64,000 nucleotides of DNA from Pocillopora verrucosa (GCF_036669915.1 NC_089314.1:26341220-26405219); one strand, 5' to 3'. Counted from the first letter of the stretch, positions 35,157 to 46,951 are shown. Program-made: numbers and translations. The notes: generated by a model not told the origin, from the sequence alone.

Positions 35157-38100
35157 TTTCAAGTGTAAGAACTCACAAAAAGTTAACAGAGGAATATATC
35201 CCGCGAGTTGCCCCAGACAATCAAAATTACTCTTGGAATTCTTTTGCAAATCTCTCGTTGAAGTTGTACAACTCCTTTATGACGTTAGAGCACGCGCGTG
35301 TGCCAGTAGTTCGAAGAAAATGTTGATTGGTTGAAAAATTGTAATGCTTAGCGTAGGTTCGTCTTGAGTGCACAAGTTACTATTTTATTATATATAAAAA
35401 TTCATTCAGCTAAGAACGTTTTTATCAATTGCTCTTGTTGTCCCGAGTTTCTAATCTTTTATATGATAGGAAGTAGAACAGGTTTGAGAACGGGGAAAAT
35501 TACTCGATCGATACAGTCATGATAATTGCTGTAGCAATGGAGTTGTTTGAGCTCTTCCTCTCGGGATCGCCTGGAATGAGGGCCAAGAAAATTTTCATGA
35601 GCGCACAATGCAATCAGAAGGGAAACACAATGGCTCACTGTTCGTCCAGTAATATATACACAAGATTTTTGGGTCGTTCAGTCTCTCAAATTTACATTTA
35701 AGGCTCCGTAATTTAAATCCGACACCGTTCCCCCAAAATTTATAAAAGTTATGAAAACGTGCCTTACATTACATGACCCCAAACTCGATAAGCGTTTTCA
35801 TTGGCGAGTTGTAACAACTCCTAATAGTGGAAATTCTATAGACTAGCATAGGGAAGTTAACACTTGAACTCCCATAGATTTTTTCTCAAAGTGCCTAAAG
35901 TCTTGAATGTAGAGTCGGGTTCAAAAAGCTTCTTAGAATGTGCGAATGAAAAGCGCAAAAGCGGGATGATAGCTAATCAGTGTATTAAAGATTAGTCGAT
36001 ATTTTGATATTTCTTTGAGAGTTTTGATATTGTGATGCCGTTTTCATATATTATGATTTTTATAAGGTCTTCGTATTTTGACCCACATGATCTGTCGTGA
36101 TTTATAGGTATTGTCTCGATCTTTTTATGTTTGCAAACTGAAAATTATTTGCTGATATCTTGATATGAATACGAGGTTTTAATATTTTGATATGAAATAA
36201 ATGTCATATAGGTTTTATTTTGAATGAAAGTTAATTAATTATTTCATTTCGATTACAATAGACGCGCAGTTGGCTATTTGAAGAACTTAGACAACGAGGC
36301 AATTACCGATCTATTTGTATGTGAGATGTTTTCGCTCTATGTTTGACATGGCTAACATAAATTATAGAGATTATGACTACTCAGTCTAAAATCCTCTGGA
36401 GAAGGGCATTTACGTCAAGGAAAGTTGAAGTGGCTACAACTCAGTAAATATTCATCATGGAAGTACCTTGCAAAACGTCCAATTCAGTCTTACTTTCAGT
36501 TTCATTCCGCTTCCTTTTAGCCAAGCGGATGAGGTTGTTATTTAACTTTTACAAAGCGACCGAAAAGGGATTGAAATGAGGACTGCTCAAAAACATTTGG
36601 TTCTCTTACAGTTTTCATCTCTGTGGCCGGGTGTTTCCAAACATTATAATTATAACAAATCAATTTTGATATTCAAGAAGCGCAACCGTTTTACTGCGTC
36701 AAATATTACAACTTTCCAGCCAATCAGTATCCTCTCCGAACCACTGAGGTCCACTGACACGTGCGCATGCTCTTCCGTCATGAAGGAGATGTAGGGGTTC
36801 AATTCGAGATTTGCATAGGAACTCCAATAGTTATTTTGATTGGCAGGTTTATTGGGATTGTATTTATTTTTTTACCTCTCTGTGGATTTTTATACTTAAA
36901 AATGGTGCACTTTTAGCGCCAGTGCCCTAAGAGTCCCTCGGTCATTTGCGTATTGACACGTCCTTAGCACAGTAAGGTCTTTGACTGAATTTGTGAAGTT
37001 TAGTCAAGGCGGAGATTTTAGCCACAGTTTTCTTGTTGAAAATTCAGACTTTAATTGCCATTGACGTTTTTTGAAAATAAGTTTCAACAGATGCATTCAC
37101 GTTAGGAAAGTTTTAAATGGTTATAAGCTTGTTAAATTGAGTATGGTGTACTCTGCATAACGGTCTATTTTCCGGAAATGAGCGATCGGAGATTCTTTTT
37201 TCGCTAAAATTGTGTTGACGGGCCTGTATAACTTTAATATTATAGAACTGATAGTCTCTGTTACTCTGTATAATTTTCGAGCGTGAATAATAGACAGCAT
37301 GTTATTCGAGACAGCTTTGTTCAAAGTGTCAAGAGTTCGAGACGATATTGTAAACAAATAGAAACGGCGAGAAATTTTAAAAAAGATATAAAGCACGCGC
37401 GTGAATTCCGTAAAATTTGAAGTCATTGCGGCGAACCCTTGTATTTTGGACAGACCACTGGCCACGCCTTACTCTTCTTGAACCGACAATTTCATTTCGC
37501 GTTATATATTTTACTGGATTTCGTTCAAGCAAATGTCGGTATGATTGCGGTTCCCTTCAGTCAGTTCAAAGTCTGACAAGGGAAAGTTACCGGCTTGACA
37601 TGTGGCTATAGACGAGTTCGTGAATTCCCAGTTATATTTTCAATTGCTTGATGCTGATTTTTCTACTAAACATTTCCTTGTTTTGATCAAATTACACGCT
37701 ATATTCGAGTATGCGGGCACAGAAAAAGATCAGTCATCTTTTTAACTAAAAATTGCAACTAAAAATTGTAATGCTAGTCTTATTGATAGACTCTTTTGTG
37801 TACCTGTCGCAAGTTTAACTGGATCTTTTGTTTATTTAATACGTCTTTCACATGCATATTGCTTCAAGGACTGTAACATGTTTTCTCGCGAAGCAGTGAG
37901 GCTGTGCTAAAGATAGACTTATGGATCCTACATAAATGCCCTCCGTGTAAAGCCGTTTTACCTTGTCTACGAGAGCGTTTGGACCTAACACTTCTTGTTC
38001 TCTAACACACCCAATCATCATTTTAAAGCGAAGAAAGGTAATCCTTACATGAAAGATGACTTAAGAGACGAACAATCATCGCCTGCAACTAGATTAGATA

Positions 38101-38354
38101 ATGTTTAATTCACAACAGAGGCGGCTAACAGACCGCTCTGATTCAAAACATTGCGAAACAAACGTTTGGAACGCTGGATTAACAAGACACACGTCCTACT
38201 GGCTTTTATTCCTTCGAAACACCTCTGAGCCTCTCTCTCCAACGATGTTGAATTTTTTTTATCTCATTTAAACACGTTTGGTCCTCATAATTTGCCTTCA
38301 TTTTTCTTCTCAGCTTGTTTTGACTGAGTACATTTCAGTTACCAAGGAAAAAGC
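35157..38354. other. Spacer between the inverted genes, with a relic and the upstream region of CTHRC1-like copy B
   Basis: Contains the minus-strand promoter of MGCAFS copy 1 (to about 35335), a broken third family start at about 36570-36930 and, from about 37860, the upstream region duplicated with CTHRC1-like copy B. The DNA between is AT-rich. The 114-codon minus-strand frame at 37121-37465 has no recognisable motif and I do not call it a gene. Confidence 0.5.
36570..36930 (+). pseudogene. Relic of a third MGCAFS-family 5' end
   Basis: Aligns by eye with the upstream region and exon 1 of copy 2 (42380-42660): AGCCAATCAGTATCCTCTCC against AACCAATCAGTTTTCTGTCC, CGTCATGAAGGAGATGTA against CGTCATAAAGGAGTTGTA, AGATTTGCATAGGAACTCCA against ATATTTGCAAAGAAATCCAA, and AAAATGGTGCACTTTTAGCG against AAAATGGGATGCGCATTTAG. 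The corresponding ATG at 36902 is followed after four codons by TAG. No later exons are visible. It is therefore a truncated, non-coding copy in plus orientation. Confidence 0.65.
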
Positions 38355-40265
38355 ATGAAAACTGCCAGTTTAATAATCATTGTGTTCACCGCCTGCATGG
38401 TTTCGCAACTGGCGCTTTCCGTCAACCAGTCGGTAAGTGTCACGCCAAGGCGGCAGAGTTCGATTCAATTATATTTACATCTCATGTGAAATCTTCTCTT
38501 CTCTTTTCTGATGACATTGAACACAAAATAGGAACGCGTTAAGATTGTGTCGAAGTATAAAACCATGCCTCCTAAGAAGTCGAAATATTACTTATTCAGT
38601 TTTCAATCTTCATTTATTTGGAGCTCTCTCTGTCCTAACGAAGCTTTTTTATTTGTAAATAAATATCTGAAACATCTTTCATATGAAGTAGCGACTTCCG
38701 CGTCAGCTAATAAACACACATTCGCCTAAAAAGTTAAAATAATAATATAAAGTTTTTATTCTCTTGTTGAAACGAAAACCATTTTAAAACCTACTAGCAT
38801 TTCAAGGTGCGCCTCAACTAAACTAAGTTTCAGTATTTGGCTACTTCGTTTTATCTCAGTTTGTATATCATCGAATTAATAAATCCAAAACTCGGAAAGA
38901 TTTGGAAGATCTCAACAATAAGAGAACTCCTTTGAAATTGAAATTGATAGGGTTCATCTATATCTTGGAGTTCTTTTATAGTGGGTCATCGAGGATTTTG
39001 TCGGTTTTCACTTCAGTTTCATTTGAGAGCTATTCCTAACATATAGGCTTAAAAGCTCGCGCCTATAAGCTAAGCTAAATAAGTTTTTTTTGTCCTTATC
39101 GACGCCCTTCCTTGGCCCGACGCTACAGAGCAGCAATTTTTGACGCCATTTACCTGTTAAAACAATTTCATCAAAAGTCAGCAGTTTTGCGCCAAAATTT
39201 CGCAAATAGAGAGGAAGAAGTAAAAACTGCCTGAAATCGGCCTCTATCGCTTAATTTTATGCCGTGCTTCAAGATGTAATGGCGCATCTGCAGGAAAGGA
39301 AAGTACTCTACGGTGTGATTTCCGAAAGAAAAACGGAGTGTCCATAAATTTCGTTCGATAGACAACTATATCCCGCCTTACGTCGAACTCACTTAAAAAC
39401 ATTTTTTTCCAAATTTCACCCATTTTATCTTATTTTAAAGGTCAAGTCTCCAAGCTGTCCCTCCACCGTCTGTAGTGGCGTCCCTGGCGTCCCTGGTGTC
39501 CCTGGGGTGTCAGGGCTCAACGGAAGAGATGGAAAAGATGGTGGAGATGGGGCTAAGGGGGAAAAAGGACCTGAGGGGGCACCAGGAAAGATGGGCCCTA
39601 AGGGTCCTGCGGGTATCAAAGGCTAGCCAGGTACCAAAGGGGAACCAAGTGTCCAGGTCTCTGGTCAGAAAAACTGGAAACAATGCGCATGGAAAAATGT
39701 TAATGATGGGAGAGACTATGGACTAATAAAGGTTAGGAAACAACGAATTTCATGTTGGTTATTCTTTCAGCAGGAAAGCAGCTGCAGAAGCAAGTCAGGC
39801 CTCATTTATTATTTTGTGGAAAGTGAGATGAAGTCATCTTTTGATCGATCATTTTTTTAGCAACTAATTAATTATTCTTATTTTCATCTATTTTTCCAGG
39901 ACTGCTCTTCTGTTAAGCAGTATTCTGCGACAACCTTGAAAGTCGAGTACAATGGTGATTTCAGAATAGCCTTTTGCCTAAATTGCTGTAAGCGCTGGTA
40001 CTTTACTTTCAATGGTATGGAGTGCAAAGGTCCCCTCGCCATCGATGGTATCTATCATATTCATGTGCACCACGGTAAAACAGACTACAACGTTCACAAA
40101 GTAACTCATATTGCAGGCTATTGTCAGGGAATTCCTAGAGGCACCGTAAGAGTCGGAATCAACGTTGGAGACTGTGTGGGGAAGAAATCAGGATCTGATG
40201 CTTTTACCGGGTGGAATTCTGTCACTCGTATTATGATCGAGGAAGTCCCTCCCCCACAGAAGTAG
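38355..40265 (+). pseudogene. CTHRC1-like copy B with premature stop in the collagen repeats
   Basis: Tandem duplicate of copy A with the same three exons: 38355-38432, 39441-39731, 39900-40265. Exon 2 carries three more Gly-X-Y triplet codons than copy A. In the triplet GEP of copy A the Glu codon GAG is TAG here (39624-39626), ending the frame in the collagen region before the globular domain. Later in the exon a GAQ triplet has become SVQ, breaking the Gly-X-Y register, and the exon 2 donor is GTTAGG instead of GTAAGG. The C-terminal exon is otherwise fully open, with all hallmark motifs ([24 protein letters not shown]). Likely a recent pseudogene; a polymorphic stop or a sequencing error is the main alternative. 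Confidence 0.75.
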
Positions 40266-40758
40266 CTGAAGGATTACACAAAATCTAAACAGAGAAAACG
40301 TCTGAGAAAGATTCGCTATTTTCGTTTAATTTGGGTAACACTAAATAGCTTATGTTGTAATAAGGTGAAAAAAATAACTGCTTCAGCGGGAATTAAAATG
40401 CTTTGCTTATTTTTCAATTGTACCCTTAGGTTGGCTAAAAGTGGTTTCTTTTCTTTATTGAACGGATCAAATAACTTCCAAGACTCTAAAATAAATTATT
40501 TTGTATGAAATTTTTCCTGTGATCCCATTGCAAAGTTTCATAAGGAAGTTGCCGCCCCCCGCCCCCCACGGCAATAGCTGAAGGCGATCCAAGGATTTCA
40601 AGGGAAAAATGCCATGGCAGGAAAATATAACAAGAGTAGTTTGGCAAAAGTTTAATTTATCTAATCCTCTCTCTCCAGTATTCTTTTGTACTCTCTCACG
40701 CTCTATGTTCCACCTCAGTTTGCAATCTGGGCGCGATGCAGGAACCATGAAGGAAAAA

Positions 40759-40767
<9 letters not shown>

Positions 40768-40793
<26 letters not shown>
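40768..40793. repeat. TA microsatellite
   Basis: A run of alternating A and T follows a poly-A tract. It is simple sequence with no coding meaning. Confidence 0.95.
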
Positions 40794-40798
<5 letters not shown>

Positions 40799-41668
40799 CT
40801 AAAACGTCGTCTGAAAAAGGAATTTAATGCGTATAACTTTGATATGAGTCAACTAGGCCTTGAAGAATCTTGTTGTTGTCCTTTGAACACTGATCATACT
40901 CAAGGACGTGAATATTTTTTTGAACTTCATTGGACCTAACGCACTATCGGGACACTACACAAAATGCTGCATGATTCATATAATTTCCAGATTCTGCATT
41001 TTATTTTATTCCTGAGACCCCATGATTTTACGGAAAGCGACCACATATTGTTCTGTCAAGGAATACCTTCACCATGATGATCATGAAACTTTAAAAATAA
41101 TGTCATTGGTAATCCTTTTTAATCCTTTTCGCCCTCAAACATGCTTGTCATGACCTAGTCTGTGTTTAAGATGACTTGGTTTATCTTCGTCAGAGCGAAT
41201 AGGAACATTCTATTCGCTGTAACTCTATACCTATATAATAATATAATAATATATATATAATAATATATAACTATAGACTCTATAACTCCTCTATCGCTGT
41301 AATTCTATTCTGTGTCCACACCGACACAGCACCACAGTTTCTTTAGAAAATTAGTCTCTTTCGTTCTATATTTCAGTCTATTTAAGTCGAGTAATCCTCT
41401 GGAGTCTTCTTAAAGTTGAAGGTGGTTCCTATGGTTTTCATAATTAGCGACTCAAAATGCAGTAGCTAGATCACATCCGAAATTAATTTACCGTTTTGGG
41501 TCGGCGCTAGACTGAGGCTGTCGTATTTCGCTCCCTTAACTGTAACAGACCCTTTCCATGAATATGATTTTTGGATCGCTTCCAATAATCATGGGAGTAG
41601 GGTATGTGATAGTGAGTAACGACAGCGAATTTTGTCTACGTTCGTCTCCTTAAGTAGCAAATATTGTA

Positions 41669-41766
41669 AAAAAAAATTTAATTTAATTTAAAATTTAAAA
41701 TTTAAAATTTAAAATTTAAAATTAAAATTTAAAATTTAAAATTAAAATTTAAAATTTAAAATTTAA
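41669..41766. repeat. AT-only array of AATTTAAA-type words
   Basis: About 100 bases made only of A and T, built from the palindromic word ATTTAAAA with unit lengths alternating between 8 and 7. Strongly self-complementary. Confidence 0.9.
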
Positions 41767-42606
41767 TCTCAACGCTCAAAATCAAGGAATGATAAGGAAA
41801 TTAAATGAAAGAACGTACTCAGTCAAAGAAACAGCTGTGAACAAATGAAGTAATGCATACAATAAGAATTTTAATCGAAATGGTTCTGCAGCTTAAGACA
41901 ATAATTGCGAGGACACTCTTAAGGTGTCCGCCTAATTTAGTTCTACAACAAACCTTTTCCGACATGAGCATATTTGTTTCTGCTGCGCAGCTGCTCCTGT
42001 GGAGGAAGGATCTTCTCGATCATAATACGAGTAACAGAACTCCAGCTAGGTTTAGCTTGACCTGGATTTCTTCTTACACACTCTTACATTAACACCATCA
42101 ATTGCGAGTGGACCATTGCCTTCCGCACCATTGACAGTGACGTACCAGCGCTTACAGCAATGCAGGCAGCAGCAAATCCTGAAATCACGATTTGCGTTTT
42201 CTTTCGGCCTGGCTGCTCAGGCGTTTTTTTTATTGTTAACAAAAGGGAGAAGCGCAACCCAACGGAAAGATGTTTCAAACGATTCGGTTCCTTTTTACAT
42301 TTTCGTTTCTAGGTTACTCATTTTCAAACTCTTTTGCACCATTCTCTCAACCAGTTAGAAAGAAAATCAAAACAAATCATTATTGGTGCACTCGAAACGC
42401 AGCTGTTTACTACGCAAAAAGTTAGAAATTTTTCAACCAATCAGTTTTCTGTCCGAGCCACTAGCACGCGCCCGCACTCTAACGTCATAAAGGAGTTGTA
42501 CAGCTTCATTGCGATATTTGCAAAGAAATCCAAGAATTATTTCGATTGTCAGGTTCATTTGGGTTTTACCTATCTGTTACCTTTTTGTGAGTTCTTAAAA
42601 TTCAAA

Positions 42607-45552
42607 ATGGGATGCGCATTTAGCCGCAATAATTGCCGTGTTCCAAGAGCCTTCAGAAGAAAGAAGGTAAGGTTTTTAAAAGCGGGCGAAAATTTACTGA
42701 CTTTTGAAGAACTCTCGATTACAGATAAACTGATAAATGGATCGGCAGAAAGTTTATTTTCTTGTCAGTATCTTATAGTTCGGGTTCGGAATTTGGGATA
42801 AGCTTGTAATTTGTTAAACGTTACGACTATTATATTTTGGTGTTTCTCGTTAGCCGGACTTAGTTTTTGGAAAACGCCCTTCACTTTGACTGTCTCTTAT
42901 CTTATTATCCAGATGGGCAAGAGCCAAAAGTATGTTGTTTCGTCTCTGCTAGACGGTCAAAGCAAAGATAACAAGCCTTATATTTCTAGCAGCAGCTCTG
43001 CTTCACCTAAGGTGTGGTCAGATACACAGAAGATTTACACCGCAGGATGGTACGCCCCTGATGTGGCGCCTAGTACATTGATATGGCTGATGGGTGCCAA
43101 AGACCTTCTTGAGGACAGTGTTCCTGAACTAGGTGCGTTTTGTATAATTTTCATTTCATTGTCGAAAGTAATCCGGAACTATATTTGTTTTGTTTTGCTT
43201 CGCTCTGTGATTGGTCCAAAAAACTGGGGCCACCCTTTCAAGACTTCTCTCCACCAACCAATTCAAAAGCGGAAAAAGTTATGACTTGGTTGCGCGCGTT
43301 TTCCCGCGCTTGAATCACTTGCCTTTTTCCCTTTTATTTCTTACTGGCTCCTGGTGATATTTCCCTTTACTTGATTGGCTGTTGTGATTATTTTAGTTTC
43401 AGTCTTACTATTGACACTCTATCAGAAAGCGCCCTAGTTTCGAATTCTTGATCGTTTTGTATAAAGCTGCAGTTAGTAATAAATATTGTTGAAATGTTGA
43501 TTATCATCGGGTTATTTATTCTTTCTCTGTCTCAGCTACCTACAACAAGCGAGTGGAAAACAACCAGGAAGTTGTAAGAAGGGTCGGTAAAGATACCAAA
43601 GATCTAGAAGAGAAATGTGATGTAAAGAAGGAAGGCGAACGAGAAAATAATACAATTCTGGAGAAAGAACTTCCATCCTGTCTTCATTATGAAGGTATAT
43701 TAAAAAAATGTTTTTAATGGTCCATCCTGTCTTCATTATGAAGGTATATTAAAAAAATGTTTTTAAAGGACCTTTTCAAGAGGCGGGCACCCTGTACTAA
43801 ATAGCATTAAAAGAAAAAGCAAGGGTTTCTAAGGAAACCGCAAAGTAAAAATATTGCACCGTAATTTTTTGTGTGTGTTGAAGCGGTTATGTATCGAACT
43901 TAGACAGGGAAAATATTTTCAATGTTTATCGCTTTTTTCCAGGCTTTCATATGAAAGGTTTTCATTGGTTTACATTGTACAGCTCCGTTCTGAGTGAGAC
44001 TATTGACGGCATGAGCCTCAAGTAAGTGTTGGTGTCATTCAAAGGTACATTGATATCAAGAAAGATGATCAATTTGAAAGAAAAGTACGAAACTGGGTGG
44101 GTGTGTGTCGGAGGGGGGTTGGCCTGCGCAAAATGTAATATTACATCTGTAAAGGAAGGAAAAGCGGTATTAATTGGATAAAAGTTCTGATTCAGAGGTT
44201 TACTTTCATTGGTGGGGTTATTTCTAAAAACGTTGTCAGTGGTTTGCCACAAATCACAGTATCGGGTCCAAAGTCTTTCTTTTAAAACATTTCCAGTTAG
44301 ACTGTGGTGTCATTTTATTTTTGTTTTCCTTCCCTGTTGTAAATACAGTTGCATCCCTGATGCTATTGCCTCAGTGCTCAAAGGTTCTAGCGAGCCACTC
44401 ATAATTGTATACAAGAATTCAGACAACAGCACAACATACCTGTCCGACTGGAGCGGAGAAATCCTGGACAGGATTTGCAGTCAGTGAGTTTTGAGACAGT
44501 CTTGATGTGCTCAAATTTTGTAAGATCGAGTTTTGTTTTAAACTATATGTGAACGGAACTTTTCCGTAAAGGTACCTTAGACTCTTGTTAGGAACGATCC
44601 CTTCCTGGCATCGATAATAAGTGGCAAGGTTTCCGCCATAGATACTCGAAAAGAAAAGTACCAAATTAAAATATAATAATTGCGCGTCTTTCTTCCTTCT
44701 AAATATTCTTAAAACTTATCAGTTTCCAGGAATAACATCACTAATGCCGTTTGGGTTTTTGATAGCTTTGAAAATCAAGTCCTCCGTATCATTCTGTGTA
44801 AGCCTTCATGGTTTGCACAGACGGCAGTTAAGGAGAAGAGAGAGAAATTCTTTAGGTAAGCAAAAACCAATTTTCCATTTATTGTACTATCACAGCTGTT
44901 AATGCCATTTGTTAATCGCCAAGGTGAAAACTGAGAATCTATTTGTGGTAAAGGAATTGATTTAAAAGCATTACAAGTGCACTTTATTTTATGGAATGAG
45001 GAAGCAGAGATGTTTACTCTTGAATGTGTCTTACAGTCTGCGCGTCACAGAGAAGTTGAAGTTTGCCAATGATGCTAAAGAGTTTGCCAAATTAACAGGT
45101 AAACAAATAATATATTTGATATAAATTATTTTAAATATTGAGATATATTGCAGGGTGAATTAGCACCACACCCTTCATCACTGGTAAAAAATCAAATACT
45201 GAGTAAAGTAACAATCAAACGGAGGACTCTGAGGGGGGTACTCTAAGGGTTAGGGATAAGACTGCTGGGTAGGATTGAGTGATCATCCGCCATCTTGGAT
45301 TTTATCACAGAAGAATGAAGGGAGTGAAACTTGGGAACTTCCTGGATCTCTTAACTATGAAAGTTTTTAATTAACATCTGATAAACCAGATTTGAAAAAA
45401 AAATAAAATAAGTTCGTGAGTAACCTGAAGTGCAGACTGAGATAATGAAGTTCGTAAGAAATTTATTACCAAAAAGTTAATCGTAGCTTATTTCCTTATT
45501 CTCTGTGACAGGTTTCCCGTGTGAAACAAGGAAAACATTACAGTCATACTGA
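42607..45552 (+). CDS. Unrecognised N-myristoylation-signal protein, copy 2, 281 aa, 8 exons
   Basis: Exons: 42607-42666, 42913-43132, 43536-43694, 43943-44021, 44349-44483, 44766-44855, 45037-45098, 45512-45552; phases sum to 846 nt. Like its paralogue it starts MGCAFS with a basic FRRKK end to exon 1, consistent with lipid-anchored membrane attachment. It then has SSSSSASPKVW, GWYAPDVAPSTLIWLMGAKD, a Lys/Glu-rich middle (EEKCDVKKEGERENNTILEK) and a C-terminal domain with GFHWFTLYSSVLSET, EPLIIVYKNSDNSTTYLSDW, ILCKPSWFAQTAVKEK and KFANDAKEFAKL. The last exon differs most from copy 1 (ending LQSY rather than SKSD). All splice sites are GT-AG. The exon 3 donor lies within a 49-bp tandem duplication. 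No enzyme motif is visible and no function is assigned. Confidence 0.8.
43671..43768. repeat. 49-bp tandem duplication spanning the exon 3 donor
   Basis: The block TCCATCCTGTCTTCATTATG, continuing through the donor GAAG|GTATAT and the following A-run, is present twice, with donors after 43694 and after 43743. Copy 1 has a single such block. Use of the second donor would add 49 nt and hit an in-frame TAA. Confidence 0.9.
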
Positions 45553-46951
45553 GAATCATACCAAATTTCCAGTGACAAGATTTATGGATTATGTATTCAC
45601 TTATTTACCTTGTAAATTAAATTCAATATCAATTTCCTATAAGTCCTTATTCAGGTTTACGATGTAAGCATTATATTATTCATAGAGTAACAAGTGAAGC
45701 TATCAGTGTTCATCAGTTTCCCATAAGTTAGCCAAGTAGAGTACAGTGTAGGCTCAGTCTCCTTCTCAGTCTTCAACGGTGGGTTTTCGGTGCTCCCACG
45801 ATTCTCTCCGAGTGTGGTAGGATTGCGGACTCACTAAAGCACCAGCGTCTGTAGACTAAGCCTAATGATACTGGTGATAACATGATTGAGTATAAGAACG
45901 GTTGGGATAACCAAATGAAGTGAGTGGTAATGTCCGGTTAATTAGGCAGGTTTTCATGCCTTCCGTATCTAAATAGTATTTCTGAACCTGATACATCAAC
46001 TAATTGCTGAAGATTAAGTTGCATGTATATTAAAGGATTGAATATCCTGGAAATCTACGTTCTTTTATAACACACAAATAGTGTTATTTTCGAATCAAAT
46101 TGGGTCAGGTTAGGTTCACCATCTCCTACCAACCGGGGAAAGCTTAACTGATAAAATCCCAGAAAAACTCTCTCTCTGTGAAGAATCTTTTTTCTAGCAA
46201 ACCATGAACATTGTGATTAATAAAGTATTTATTCGTTATATTTTATCGTGTGGACCACGCATTTTTACGACCAGTGGCCTAGCAAATTTGGGCCCCCTAA
46301 CCCATTATCACCAGCGGATTTGGAGCCGATCCACTTTCTCGGCGGATTCGGATCCCCGGTCAAAACCCCTGTCAGAAATGGGCCTTCGTTTATTTTGACT
46401 CATTTCCTGTAAAATAAAAGCGTACAGCGTAATCTAATTATTTTATACTGTGAGGGAAGTTTCCAAATATTTTTTAGAAAAGATACAAACTTTTATCTTA
46501 GTTTACTAGTTGTTTTAAAAATGGAAATGACGTATCTTTTCCTGGGTTTGCGGAAGCATTTTAAAACAAAATATACATTATTAGAATAGCCTGTACAGAA
46601 AAATTTTAGACGATAACCTCGTATAGCGAACGTTATTATTACAGTTAAAAAATTTAGAAATGTGTTACTTAATCTTCACACAACATAAATCATTGTTTCT
46701 GAGTGTTTTATCCCAACCTCTCTCCTCCTAGTTTCATCTGTCATTTTCCCGCCATTGCGCAAAACTTATAATGACGTTGGAAGACTCGGTTCTAACGCTT
46801 ACCAGACCCCCACGACCGCGTGATACATTCTGATACACGAATCTGTTTTGTTTCACGAAATTTTGTTTTCATATTTTGATCTTCTTTTCCTTTCGCGTGA
46901 GTTTCGCGTAATACTGTTTTAAAGCAGTTTTATTTTACCTTAAGTTTCGCT
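45553..46951. other. Intergenic region before the UPF0547 gene
   Basis: Includes the palindromic element 45751-45863 and the upstream region of the next plus-strand gene. The short frame at 46204-46398 has no recognisable motif. Nothing else is supported. Confidence 0.5.
45751..45863. repeat. Short palindromic element, partner of 31735-31827
   Basis: Starts GGCTCAGTCTCCTTCTCAGT and ends GACTAAGCC, with TTTTCGGTGCTCCCACGATT inside. It is a diverged, opposite-orientation copy of the element at 31735. Confidence 0.65.

Larger units (their letters stand above)
31735..35335. repeat. Left arm of a large inverted duplication
   Basis: Exons, introns and flanks of the MGCAFS gene here match, in opposite orientation, those at about 42430-45863. 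The similarity runs from the promoter block TAACGTCATAAAGGAGTTGT (complement at about 35270-35290) through all eight exons to the palindromic element beyond the 3' end. Intron lengths differ by small insertions and deletions, so the duplication is not recent. Confidence 0.85.
40266..42606. other. Intergenic region with AT-rich simple repeats and the MGCAFS copy 2 promoter
   Basis: Holds the 3' flank of CTHRC1-like copy B (similar to copy A as far as about 40465), a TA run at about 40768-40793, TAATA-rich DNA around 41230-41280 and an array of AAATTTAA-type words at about 41669-41766. From about 42380 it contains the promoter region shared with copy 1. The 155-codon plus frame at 42334-42801 only covers the promoter, exon 1 and part of intron 1 of copy 2. 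Confidence 0.55.
42430..45863. repeat. Right arm of the large inverted duplication
   Basis: Counterpart of 31735-35335 in opposite orientation, from the block CAACCAATCAGTTTTCTGTC upstream of copy 2 to the palindromic element at 45751-45863. Conserved non-exonic stretches include the region around 45180-45370 against 32580-32780. Confidence 0.85.

Noticed and set aside
37121-37465. 114-codon minus ORF in the spacer
   Set aside because: No recognisable motif, no splice-consistent partner exons, AT-rich composition like the surrounding non-coding DNA.
42334-42801. 155-codon plus ORF covering MGCAFS exon 1
   Set aside because: The upstream part is the promoter region shared with copy 1, where it is not open in the same way. 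The true start is the ATG at 42607, which gives the lipidation signal, and the ORF runs into intron 1.
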